Of a stretch of 43,403 nucleotides of DNA, positions 33,010 through 40,480 are shown in pieces. The translations under genes and the position numbers were made by a program. A model generated the notes under the pieces. That model did no database searches and was not told the origin of the DNA. It saw nothing but the letters and a program-made list of their open reading frames with translations. Position 1 is the stretch's first letter; each line of letters begins with the position of its first letter. Source of the stretch: Actinomycetales bacterium (lineage in GTDB: Bacteria > Actinomycetota > Actinomycetes > Actinomycetales > Microbacteriaceae); NCBI GenBank assembly GCA_015654475.1, contig JAATGV010000040.1, positions 1 through 43,403 on the forward strand. The letters are read 5' to 3'.

Positions 33010-33077
33010 TACGAAATGCTTGCCGCGTGAACGACTAAACTCGCCATCGTTGTGTTTGAGACGAAGGAGACCCCCGA

Positions 33078-33722
33078 GTGCCGGTTCCGCGCCCGCTTCA
33101 CGCAGTAGACCTCGATTCACTATTCCAGACGTTGCACGCAAAGCATGGTCCTCAGGGTTGGTGGCCGGCGAAGACACCATTTGAAGTGATGATCGGCGCA
33201 GTACTGGTACAGAACACCAACTGGCGGAACGTCGAGATGAGTATCGCTCAGTTAGAGGATGCCGACCTCCTCGACCCGCAGCGGATGGCCGTAGCCGACT
33301 TGGAGGACGTTGCTCGGCTGATCCGCCCCTCAGGTTTCATGACGGCAAAGAGCCGCACATGCGTGACCATCGCAAACTGGGTTCTCGAGGCAAGCGCGCA
33401 GAGCATGAGCGCAGAGACACACATAATACGTTCGAGCCTTTTGTCGTGCCGCGGAATAGGACCGGAGACCGCGGATGTCATCCTGCTCTATGTGTTCAAT
33501 CGTGGAGTCTTCATCTCCGACACCTACGCCAGACGATTCCTTACTTCGCTGCACTTCGAAGTCCCTCCCACATATGAGAAGACCCGCGCAGCCATCGAAC
33601 CGGCCGTCTCACGTTCGACGTTGTCGGCAGTTCAGTTCGGTGAACTTCATGCCCTGATTCTGGCCGAAGGCAAATCCGCTCGACAGACGGCCTCCTCCCC
33701 GACTCAAAGTGTGAGCAGCTGA
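33078..33722 (+). CDS. HhH-GPD DNA glycosylase, endonuclease III-like
   Basis: Base-excision-repair type protein of 214 aa. PFEVMIGAVLVQNTNWRNVEMSIAQL (about 34-59) matches the EndoIII start (xxIxxVLxQQT). The helix-hairpin-helix is LLSCRGIGPETADVILLYVFNRGVFISDTYARR (about 124-156). The usual catalytic Lys of bifunctional enzymes (GxGxKTA) is Glu here, while the Asp (ISDTYARR) is kept, and no C-terminal [4Fe-4S] cysteine cluster exists. This suggests a monofunctional glycosylase or a 3-methyladenine/thymine-type enzyme. GTG start with AAGGAGA 8 nt upstream. Confidence 0.8.
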   Translation: MPVPRPLHAVDLDSLFQTLHAKHGPQGWWPAKTPFEVMIGAVLVQNTNWRNVEMSIAQLEDADLLDPQRMAVADLEDVARLIRPSGFMTAKSRTCVTIANWVLEASAQSMSAETHIIRSSLLSCRGIGPETADVILLYVFNRGVFISDTYARRFLTSLHFEVPPTYEKTRAAIEPAVSRSTLSAVQFGELHALILAEGKSARQTASSPTQSVSS

Positions 33723-33907
33723 TACACCGCTCGCACTCGGCGGGATCGTTCTAGGTGTGGCGACAAACGTGCCCGTCCCAAACCCCGGCTTTGCCGGCTT
33801 CGGATGCAACTATTGCGTTTCAGGCGAGCTGTTCCGGGGTTCGGGACCCATCTCAATTTTCACAGCTCGCAGAGGCCCTGCATGACACAAACCCCAGCAT
33901 TCAGAGG

Positions 33908-34093
33908 CTAGGAGCCGATGTACTTCGCCGGATCCGCCGTGAACGCGGCGGCGCAATGTGCCGAGCAGAAGTAGTAGGCGGTTCCGTTGTACTCGGCCGA
34001 CGCGGCAGCCTTCGCGGGGTTGACGGTCATGCCGCAGACGGGATCTGCGGCGGTGACTTTGTCGGTGTTCGCTGATCTCGAGCGATGGAACAT
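33908..34093 (-). CDS. YHS-domain protein
   Basis: Small protein of 61 aa that is almost entirely a YHS domain: DPVCGMTVNPAKAAASAEYNGTAYYFCSAHCAAAFTADPAKYIG, with Cys21, Cys44 and Cys48 (CSAHC) as likely metal-binding residues. Such domains are found alone or at the N-terminus of copper/heavy-metal ATPases and act in metal handling. Same strand as, and 141 nt past the end of, the redoxin gene, so it could be the last gene of that operon. RBS is weak. Confidence 0.78.
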   Translation of the reverse strand: MFHRSRSANTDKVTAADPVCGMTVNPAKAAASAEYNGTAYYFCSAHCAAAFTADPAKYIGS

Positions 34094-34234
34094 CAGTAAC
34101 TCAGCTTTCTCTTCGATGGCTGGCCCACTATTGGCCCGCTTCGGTAACCGCCGCGATGCAGAAGCACATCACCATGTCGTCACCATCTGGCGTGCACGAA
34201 GAACACATGAATGCCGCAGTTCGGCTACAAAGCT

Positions 34235-34930
34235 TCACTTGATCGCGTCGCTCGCCTTCGAGAGCAACTCTGAGGGGTCGAGCCACATGGATGGGTAGTC
34301 GCCGCTCCAGCGCACGACCCCATCTTTGTCCACGACGACGAAGCTGTGTCCTGGCATTCCCTCATGCATACCCTTGCCTAGGGTGCCGTACACCGCCGAA
34401 GCCGTGCCGCCATCAATGAGAAATGGAGTCTTGACAGCATACGACGCTGTGTCGGCTTCGATCTGCGCGGACGTGTTCATTACGATCGGCAAGACGGTGA
34501 AACCAGCCTTAGAGAACTCGGCCTGTTTCTGTTCGATTGCCTTCATCTGCACGATACATGCCTCACATCCGGCCCCCTCGCTGAAGTAGAGAATGACCGC
34601 ACTGCTCCCGCGGAACGAGGCGAGGGAAACCTCTTGCCCGGATGTGTCTGGCATGGTGAAGTCGGGAGCCGAGCGCCCGACAAGGGATGCGCCGTCAGGC
34701 GACGCCGGGTTCGCCGTTTCGTTCGACATTCCGCTGAGAGCGGTGGAGACGATCAGGGTGGTGACGAGCGCGACGGCAAGCACACTCGCGGTGATCCAGG
34801 CGGCTTTGACCAGTCTTGATCGCCGTTGCTGCCGCTGACGTTGATCTTTCAGCTGCCTGGCACGCTCTTCTATCGCAACACGCTTCTGTTCCGACTTCTT
34901 CGTAGGTGCCGTGTGCAGATCGTTGCTCAT
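34235..34930 (-). CDS. Membrane-anchored redoxin (TlpA/AhpC-TSA type)
   Basis: Extracytosolic thioredoxin-fold protein, 231 aa. Charged cytosolic N-terminus of about 40 residues (many Lys/Arg/Gln), a membrane anchor at about 42-66, and a redoxin domain (about 83-230). The domain carries SAPDFTMPDTSGQEVSLASFRG, an active site EGAGCEACIVQMK with Cys122 and Cys125, a conserved PFLIDGGTASAVYGTLG and a PGHSFVVVDKDGVVRW strand. It overlaps the CcdA stop by 4 nt (ATGA) and probably receives electrons from CcdA to reduce disulfides or peroxides outside the membrane. Confidence 0.84.
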   Translation of the reverse strand: MSNDLHTAPTKKSEQKRVAIEERARQLKDQRQRQQRRSRLVKAAWITASVLAVALVTTLIVSTALSGMSNETANPASPDGASLVGRSAPDFTMPDTSGQEVSLASFRGSSAVILYFSEGAGCEACIVQMKAIEQKQAEFSKAGFTVLPIVMNTSAQIEADTASYAVKTPFLIDGGTASAVYGTLGKGMHEGMPGHSFVVVDKDGVVRWSGDYPSMWLDPSELLSKASDAIK

Positions 34931-35868
34931 TGTGCGTGGTCCTCAGTCAGTGCCGTGGCGTGTGCGTCGTCGCCCGCGTCAGCGTCGTCACCAGCGCCAG
35001 CAGCGCGTCTGGGCTTGCGATCGGGAAGCGTCGCCGCGACGAAGATTGCAGCGATCAGTATCAGAACGACTCCTTGCAGCCACTCCGGAACCGGCGCAAC
35101 CCACGACTGGACGATGGCGAAGACCGTGCCAAGCCACGTGCCGAAGCCACCGATGAATTGGGGACCGGATGTCATGCCGCCTTGCGCGGCGAGGATGAGG
35201 ATCAGGACGCCCATGACAGCGAACCCGGCGGCCACGATGATGTTGAGGAGGCTGGTGCGCAGGGAGTGTCGCCCGATGCGCAGCGTGACGGGGCGGGGGC
35301 GAAGGAATGCCCGGTCACCGAGTTTTGCCACATCCCAGATCAGCGCCATTACGAACAACGGGAACACCATGCCGAACACGAAGGACAGACCGAGGATGGC
35401 GCCTCCTACCGCTGAGCCTGACAGGGCCGAGAGCGTCATCACCCCCGCGAGCACGGGAGCACAGCAACTCGACGCGATACCTGAGAAGACCCCGAGGGCG
35501 AAGAAGCTCGCCGTGTCTCCCCTGGAGGTGTCGGGCGATCTGATGAACGACGGCAGCGACCACATCCTGCCGCTGAGCGCGAGCACCGCAAGGCCAAGCA
35601 TAAGCAGGCCGCCGAAAGTGTAGAGCAGTGCGTGGTATTTGGCGATGGTCGCAGCGATCAGGCTCATGCCGATGGTGATCGGCACCATGACCACGGCGAG
35701 GCCCGCTGCGAACACGAATGTCAGCGGCAGCAGCCGCCAGCGCCGGTTCTTGACCGCTCCGGCCAGGTAGCTGGGCAGTAGGAAGACGATGCAGCACGGG
35801 GCGAACAAGGCCACGCCTCCGGCCAGGAATGCGGCGATGATGCCACCAGTGGTGAGGAGCGCTCCCAT
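34927..35868 (-). CDS. ccdA: CcdA/DsbD-type transmembrane electron transporter
   Basis: Polytopic membrane protein, 313 aa, carrying electrons from cytosolic thiols to outside redoxins. Redox pairs: Cys25-Cys26 in LFAPCCIVFLLPSYLAG and Cys135-Cys136 in ASSCCAPVLAG, both vicinal with flanking Pro as in the CcdA fold. Six to eight hydrophobic segments, then an Asp/Ala-rich cytosolic tail (about 280-313). It sits between the glutaredoxin-like gene (3-nt gap) and the redoxin gene (4-nt overlap). The CC form is unlike the classical C-P-x-x-C of DsbD and matches the mercury/redoxin-linked variants. Confidence 0.84.
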   Translation of the reverse strand: MGALLTTGGIIAAFLAGGVALFAPCCIVFLLPSYLAGAVKNRRWRLLPLTFVFAAGLAVVMVPITIGMSLIAATIAKYHALLYTFGGLLMLGLAVLALSGRMWSLPSFIRSPDTSRGDTASFFALGVFSGIASSCCAPVLAGVMTLSALSGSAVGGAILGLSFVFGMVFPLFVMALIWDVAKLGDRAFLRPRPVTLRIGRHSLRTSLLNIIVAAGFAVMGVLILILAAQGGMTSGPQFIGGFGTWLGTVFAIVQSWVAPVPEWLQGVVLILIAAIFVAATLPDRKPRRAAGAGDDADAGDDAHATALTEDHAQ

Positions 35869-35871
35869 TGC

Positions 35872-36153
35872 CTAAACCCGTGCTCGTTCGGCAAGTACGG
35901 CGTCCACGTGCATCCGCAGCACGCGTTCAAGTAGTCGGCCGCTGCTCACAAGGTTCCCCTCGACGAGCACAACGGGCGCCATAGCTGCACGATGTTGTTT
36001 TACTAGGGCTAGGCCGCGATCCGAGCGCGATGGGATAAAGGTGACGTCAAGCGGAGTGTGCTTCGACACCGCGGCAATGGTCTCGCGAGCGTCTTCGCAG
36101 AAGTGGCAGGCGTCGGCCTCGACGACCGTGACACGTATGAGTTGCGACTCCAC
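35872..36153 (-). CDS. Glutaredoxin-like thiol protein
   Basis: Thioredoxin-fold protein of 93 aa with active site ACHFC (Cys16, Cys19) directly after the first strand (IRVTVVEAD) and the cis-Pro in MAPVVLVEG. No signal peptide, so cytosolic; a plausible donor for the CcdA protein encoded 3 nt downstream. GTG at 36153 follows GGAGA. The upstream region carries CTTCATGTGATCTTTATG (36239-36256, minus strand), matching a site ahead of the response-regulator gene. Confidence 0.8.
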   Translation of the reverse strand: MESQLIRVTVVEADACHFCEDARETIAAVSKHTPLDVTFIPSRSDRGLALVKQHRAAMAPVVLVEGNLVSSGRLLERVLRMHVDAVLAERARV

Positions 36154-36238
36154 GGCTCTCCAATGGTTTCCGGCACGGCTCGATTACCCTGCAACGGTTT
36201 CACGCTACGAGCCTCACCCGAAGCCCCTATGGAGAGAA

Positions 36239-36264
36239 CATAAAGATCACATGAAGATGAAGAT
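36239..36264 (-). promoter_or_regulatory. Candidate response-regulator site (redox operon)
   Basis: On the minus strand GTAGATCTTCATCTTCATGTGATCTTTATG: half-sites CTTCAT, CTTCAT and CTTTAT with the last two 11 nt apart. Sixteen of 18 bases (CTTCATGTGATCTTTATG) match the site at 38267-38284. It lies 86-111 nt upstream of the glutaredoxin-like start. Confidence 0.65.
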
Positions 36265-36348
36265 CTACTCCTTTCATGCGATCTCCGTCCAATGATGGAT
36301 CTGCGCGCCCAGCCTCGTCGCTGGTCCTCAGTGGTGCGGGCGGGATGC

Positions 36349-37464
36349 TCAGCCCACCGTCGGCAGCAGGATGGTGAAGGCCGCACCAGTGCCCGGCCCG
36401 TTGCTTGCCGCGGTGATGCGCCCGTGGTGGCCATCGACGATTGCGCGGGCGATGGTCAAACCGATGCCGAATCCTCCGTGATCCCGATCCCGTGCCTGGT
36501 CGACCCGGTAGAACCGCTCGAAGAGGTGCGGAAGCTGTTCCGCCGCGATCCCGATACCCGTGTCGCGGACTTCGATCGAGACATGATCGGCATCCGGATT
36601 GGCCACCGACACGTGCACCGACCCGCCTGGGGCCGTCGCCGTCAGGGCATTGGTCAACAGGTTCGCGATGACTTGGCCGAGACGCGCCCGATCAATGACC
36701 ACGTCCGGCGTGGGCCGCCGATCGAGGTGCAGAGCGACTCCTTTGCCCCGATACCGCAAGGCGAGGCTATCGACCGTCTCGGCCACGAGGTCGCCGACCG
36801 AGCCGACCTCGAATTCGAACGACAGGGCATGCTCCTCGGCGCGCGAGAGCAGGACGACGTCCTCGCTGAGGCGGGTCAGCCGAGCGACCTGGGACGAAAG
36901 CACGGGCAACGATGTCTCGGCTGTCACAACGCCGTCCTCGATTCCATCGACCTGCGCCTGGATGGTGGCGATCGGTGTACGCAACTCATGCGCCAGGTCG
37001 GAAAGCAGGCGGCGCCTGGTCTCTTCGGTGGTCTGCAGGCGCTGAGTCATGTCGTTGAACGCGACGCCGAGCGCCTCGAACTCGGAGCCGATGTCGAGCC
37101 GCGGCAGCCGCACCGCGTAGTCACCGTCTGCAATACTCGTCGCAGCAGATTCCAACCGGGACAGCGATGCGTTCATCCGGGAGGCCAGATATCCGAACAC
37201 GAGCATCGCAACTGCGACCGCGATTACGATGCCGACAGCGAGCGAGATGGTGCTAGCGAACTGGAAGGCTTCCTCTGCGTGCATCACCACGGTAGTCGGG
37301 TCGCTCAAATCCGCTTGAGCAAGATGCGCATGGAAGATCATCGGCCCGACCACCCCGCTCACCACGAAGATTGCAGCGGCGACCACAAGCAACGTCACCG
37401 ATAGGGCGACGAAGAACCGAGAACCAAGCGACTGGATTCTGCGACCCCGTACTTTCCGTGTCAC
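36349..37464 (-). CDS. Sensor histidine kinase
   Basis: Two-transmembrane histidine kinase, 371 aa. TM1 about 18-44, a short outside loop of about 30 residues, TM2 about 74-95, HAMP about 95-145, H-box SDLAHELRTPIATI with His159, N-box LLTNALTA, G1 DTGIGI and G2 GFGIGLTIA. GTG at 37464 overlaps the response-regulator stop by 4 nt (GTGA). The very small sensor loop (HAHLAQADLSDPTTVVMHAEEAFQ) suggests sensing within or near the membrane. It pairs with the regulator at 37461; the target is inferred from shared DNA motifs. Confidence 0.9.
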   Translation of the reverse strand: MTRKVRGRRIQSLGSRFFVALSVTLLVVAAAIFVVSGVVGPMIFHAHLAQADLSDPTTVVMHAEEAFQFASTISLAVGIVIAVAVAMLVFGYLASRMNASLSRLESAATSIADGDYAVRLPRLDIGSEFEALGVAFNDMTQRLQTTEETRRRLLSDLAHELRTPIATIQAQVDGIEDGVVTAETSLPVLSSQVARLTRLSEDVVLLSRAEEHALSFEFEVGSVGDLVAETVDSLALRYRGKGVALHLDRRPTPDVVIDRARLGQVIANLLTNALTATAPGGSVHVSVANPDADHVSIEVRDTGIGIAAEQLPHLFERFYRVDQARDRDHGGFGIGLTIARAIVDGHHGRITAASNGPGTGAAFTILLPTVG

Positions 37465-38204
37465 GCGCCGCTCCCCATCCTGTACCCGACACCGCGGATC
37501 GTCTGGATGTAGTTCGCATCCGTGGCACGCTCGCCCAGCTTCTTGCGCAAGTGACCGATGTGCACATCCACGAGTTGATTGTCGGCGACCCAGCTCGCGC
37601 CCCACACGGCCTCCAACAACTGCTCCCTGGTGAAGACCCGTCTCGGGCTCCCCGCTAGGTGAAGCAGCAGATCGAACTCGGTGCGCGTCAACCGCAGACG
37701 CTCCCCCGCGAGTGTCGCTTCCCGACTCTCCGGATCGATCTCGAGTTCGGCGACCCGGACGCGGGATGGGGCTTCGGGTGTGGCCCGGGTAGCCCGTGGC
37801 CGACGCAGCATCGTCTTCACCCGCGCAACCAGTTCGCGGGGGCTGAAGGGCTTCGTCATGTAGTCGTCCGCACCGACAGAAAGGCCGATCAACTTGTCGA
37901 CTTCCTCCGCCCGCGCCGTGAGCATGAGCACGTAACAGTCGCTGAACGTGCGGATCACCCGGCACACTTCGACTCCGTCCATGCCGGGAAGCCCTAGATC
38001 GAGGATTACGACGTCCGGCTCAAATTTCCGGATGAGGCCGACAGCCTTGGCGCCATCGGTGACGACCCGCACGTCGAAGCCGTCGCGCGTCAGATAGCCG
38101 GCGACCAGGTCGGCAAGGGCCCGCTCGTCGTCGACGATGACGGCCGTTGCGACCGCTGGCACTGGCGGGCCGTTCGCCACGTCATCGACAAGGTTGATGT
38201 TCAT
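37461..38204 (-). CDS. OmpR/PhoB-family response regulator
   Basis: Response regulator of 247 aa. Receiver domain about 20-130 with Asp25/Asp26, phosphoacceptor Asp69 (VVILDLGLPG), Thr96 and Lys118 (MTKPFSPRE). The winged-helix effector domain (about 150-245) has LRLTRTEFDLLLHLAGSPRRVFTREQLLEAVWG and VDVHIGHLRKKLGERATDANYIQTIRGVGYRM. The first 18 residues are extra and polar. It is the first gene of the two-component operon; a candidate binding site lies 63-80 nt upstream, and the same motif lies ahead of the thiol-redox operon. Confidence 0.92.
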   Translation of the reverse strand: MNINLVDDVANGPPVPAVATAVIVDDERALADLVAGYLTRDGFDVRVVTDGAKAVGLIRKFEPDVVILDLGLPGMDGVEVCRVIRTFSDCYVLMLTARAEEVDKLIGLSVGADDYMTKPFSPRELVARVKTMLRRPRATRATPEAPSRVRVAELEIDPESREATLAGERLRLTRTEFDLLLHLAGSPRRVFTREQLLEAVWGASWVADNQLVDVHIGHLRKKLGERATDANYIQTIRGVGYRMGSGA

Positions 38205-38266
38205 GGTTCCATGATGCTATCCGAGACCGAGAAAATCTCGGCGCACTCATCGAGAGGCGGGGGAGC

Positions 38267-38284
38267 CTTCATGAGATCTTTATC
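38267..38284 (+). promoter_or_regulatory. Candidate response-regulator site (two-component operon)
   Basis: CTTCATGAGATCTTTATC, with CTTCAT and CTTTAT 11 nt apart as in PhoB/OmpR-type direct-repeat sites. It lies 63 nt upstream of the response-regulator ATG, between it and the apbE stop. Confidence 0.6.
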
Positions 38285-38378
38285 TTCCACTGCCACGGTC
38301 ATTGGGTTGGTGCGAAACACTGATTCTTGGCGTTAAGGATGAATGACGGGAGTGGCATTCGACGTCGGCTACCTCGGG

Positions 38379-39296
38379 CTAGGGTGTCTGCCTCTTGAGC
38401 CAGTCCTGCACGCCAGGGGTCGCCGTTATCGTCAATTCGGGGCTGGCGAGCACTCGACCATCCACAGCCATAAAGACAGTGTCGAGCTCTGGGTGTCGCT
38501 GGTCCAGTTGCATGGCGGCATCAAGCCCCATGGCCAGATAGGCGGTCGAGAACGCCTCGCAACTCATTCCGTCCGCTCCGCAGACCAGCACCCCGCACAG
38601 ATCTGTGACGGCGGGAGCGCCGGTAGCCGCGTCCAGGACATGGCTGCGCTGGCGGCCCTTCCTGATCCGGGTACCCGGGTCAGCCGAGACCGAGAGGGAT
38701 CCGGATGCCAAGGTGAGTGTGCCAAAGCTCTGCCAACCCTGCCAGGGACTGGCCACGCCGATCTGGGCAGGCTCTCCCCCGAGCGCGAGGGAGGATCCCC
38801 CAAGCGAGACCAGCACGTCGACCGCCCCCATGCCGACCATCAGATCGCGCAGTTGGTCGGCGGCATATCCTTTGGCGATGGCACCCAGATCGACCGATCC
38901 AGAAGCACCTGCTAGTCGCGCCCAGTCGCCATCCACCTCGATCTCGCCTGTAGCCGCAGACGGAGCGGGGACCTCGGACCGGAATCCTGCCGCGACTTGC
39001 TCCCAGGCCTGCACCTGGCTGCCGAGCAGGGCCGTGAAGTATCCGCCGGTGCACTCTTGCAGTGCGCGCGACGCCGACAGCACAGCGACGGTGTCCATCG
39101 AGACATGCTGCCAGGCCGCCGACAGCATGGCGATCTCGGAATCGTTCCGAAAACGGGTCAGCCGCCGCTCGATCTGGTCGGCTCGCTCAGAAATCCGCTC
39201 GCGAAGATCCAGATCGGCCGGACTCCAGGAGGCATGCCCGATGGTGCCCATCGTGGGGAATGTGCACGAGGCGCCCGCCAGCCTACTGGGAGTCAT
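38379..39296 (-). CDS. apbE: ApbE-type FAD:protein FMN transferase
   Basis: Flavin transferase of 305 aa that attaches FMN from FAD to Ser/Thr of exported flavoproteins. Visible are FPTMGTIGHASW near the N-terminus, RFRNDSEIAMLS (48-59), the substrate/FAD motif SGSVDLGAIAKGYAAD (132-147) and the C-terminal metal-binding SHVLDAATGAP (218-228, usually HIIDPxTGxP). No lipobox or signal peptide, so it may act before export or be cytosolic. Start ATG 39296 lies inside the FMN-binding gene (14-nt overlap), indicating translational coupling with its probable substrate. The frame further upstream lies within that gene and is not part of the protein. Confidence 0.86.
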   Translation of the reverse strand: MTPSRLAGASCTFPTMGTIGHASWSPADLDLRERISERADQIERRLTRFRNDSEIAMLSAAWQHVSMDTVAVLSASRALQECTGGYFTALLGSQVQAWEQVAAGFRSEVPAPSAATGEIEVDGDWARLAGASGSVDLGAIAKGYAADQLRDLMVGMGAVDVLVSLGGSSLALGGEPAQIGVASPWQGWQSFGTLTLASGSLSVSADPGTRIRKGRQRSHVLDAATGAPAVTDLCGVLVCGADGMSCEAFSTAYLAMGLDAAMQLDQRHPELDTVFMAVDGRVLASPELTITATPGVQDWLKRQTP

Positions 39297-39726
39297 CCGC
39301 GATCGCGGCGTCGATGGCGGCGCGGAACATCCGGTACGACAGCGAGGCACCGGCAATAGACTCCACCTGCCTCTGATCGCCGGACTCCTCGAACTCTGCC
39401 ACATACTGTTTCTCGGCTGCGAGCGCGTTCTGGGCACGCTGGTAGAAGGTCTCGTCGACGGGTTTGCCATCGCTGCCCAGCCCATAGCTCTCGTCGTGCG
39501 GAGTGCCGTCCTCGTCGTAGACGACGAAGCTGGCCGCGGTGACGGTGCCACCGCTGACGGTGAAGTCCACCACTCCGTACGCACCGTCAGTATCGGCCTC
39601 GGACTGCCCGCTGTACTGCCCATCCGGCAACGAATTGGCCGCCGGGACGGAGCTGCTGCATCCGCTGAGAACCACCGCCCCGACCATTGCCGCCAGCAGT
39701 ACGGCCACGTCGCGTTTACGCATCAT
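39283..39726 (-). CDS. FMN-binding domain lipoprotein
   Basis: Exported lipoprotein of 147 aa. Type II signal peptide with lipobox LSGC (Cys23), linker about 24-35, FMN-binding domain about 36-143 (LPDGQYSGQSEADTDGAYGVVDFTVSGGTVTAASF). The flavinylation motif is VESIAGASLSY; compared with Dxx(S/T)GA(S/T), Ser128 would be the FMN acceptor and Glu122/Ala125 deviate. It overlaps the ABC ATPase stop by 4 nt and apbE by 14 nt. Likely an extracytosolic one-electron carrier, perhaps reducing ferric iron for the linked transporter (inference). Confidence 0.86.
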   Translation of the reverse strand: MMRKRDVAVLLAAMVGAVVLSGCSSSVPAANSLPDGQYSGQSEADTDGAYGVVDFTVSGGTVTAASFVVYDEDGTPHDESYGLGSDGKPVDETFYQRAQNALAAEKQYVAEFEESGDQRQVESIAGASLSYRMFRAAIDAAIADDSQ

Positions 39727-40478
39727 CGAGCCTCCACTCCTCGCACCGGCTTGCCTTTGGTGGGCGTGTTCGAGAGGTCGGTGGTCTCCCGAACGATTCT
39801 GCCGTGCTCCAGGATGATCTGCCGTTGGCCCTGCGCGGCCACCTCTGAATCGTGGGTCACGACGATCAGGGTAGTTCCGTCGTCATGCAACTGATGGAAG
39901 AAGTCGATCACGACCCGCTCGTTCACCTCGTCCAGGTTGCCGGTGGGCTCATCGGCCAGGATGACGTCGGGATGGTTGATCAGGGCGCGGGCGACGCAGA
40001 CGCGCTGCTGCTCGCCGCCCGAGAGCTCGCGCGGCAGATGGGTCGCACGTTCGGCCATGCCGACCCGCTCCAGGGCTTCCAGGGCCTCCTTCTCATCGGG
40101 GAGCGAGTGGTAGTACTGGGCGAGCATGACGTTTTCACAGGCGGTCAGGTGTTGGACAAGGTGGAACTGCTGAAAGATCAACCCGATCTTCTGGCGCCGC
40201 ACCTTTGCCAGCTCAGGCTCACCCATCTTGTCGAGCCGCTCGCCCTCCAGCAGAACGATGCCGTCAGTGGGACTGTCCATGCAGCCCAGGATGTTCATCA
40301 GGGTGGACTTGCCCGAACCGGACGGCCCGACGATCGACAGCCACTCGCCGCGCGCGATCGTGAGGCTCACCCGGTCGAGTGCCGCCAGCTCACCATACCG
40401 GCGGCTGACATCGCGGACCGAGTAGATGGGCTCGCCGAGCAAGTCCGGGTGCGCTGCTGCTGTTGAATTCTGGGTCAT
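39723..40478 (-). CDS. ABC transporter ATP-binding protein (LolD/MacB type)
   Basis: ABC ATPase of 251 aa that powers FtsX-type permeases. Walker [10 protein letters not shown] (51-59), Q-loop FQQFHLV (102-108), signature LSGGEQQRV (152-160), Walker [10 protein letters not shown] (172-180) and switch VVTHD (206-210). ATG at 40478 is preferred (GGTGGAG upstream); GTG at 40484 would overlap the permease stop by 4 nt. The two permease genes upstream and the DUF2318 gene make this the motor of an iron-uptake-type complex. Confidence 0.88.
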   Translation of the reverse strand: MTQNSTAAAHPDLLGEPIYSVRDVSRRYGELAALDRVSLTIARGEWLSIVGPSGSGKSTLMNILGCMDSPTDGIVLLEGERLDKMGEPELAKVRRQKIGLIFQQFHLVQHLTACENVMLAQYYHSLPDEKEALEALERVGMAERATHLPRELSGGEQQRVCVARALINHPDVILADEPTGNLDEVNERVVIDFFHQLHDDGTTLIVVTHDSEVAAQGQRQIILEHGRIVRETTDLSNTPTKGKPVRGVEAR

Positions 40479-40480
40479 CG

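Noticed and set aside
37465-37965. N-terminal extension of the histidine kinase frame through the response regulator
   Set aside because: It is antiphase to a canonical OmpR-type regulator; GTG 37464 with a 4-nt overlap gives a normal kinase.
39297-39623. N-terminal extension of the apbE frame
   Set aside because: Ser/Thr/Arg-rich translation lying within the FMN-binding gene in another frame; ApbE proteins begin near the FPTMGT segment.
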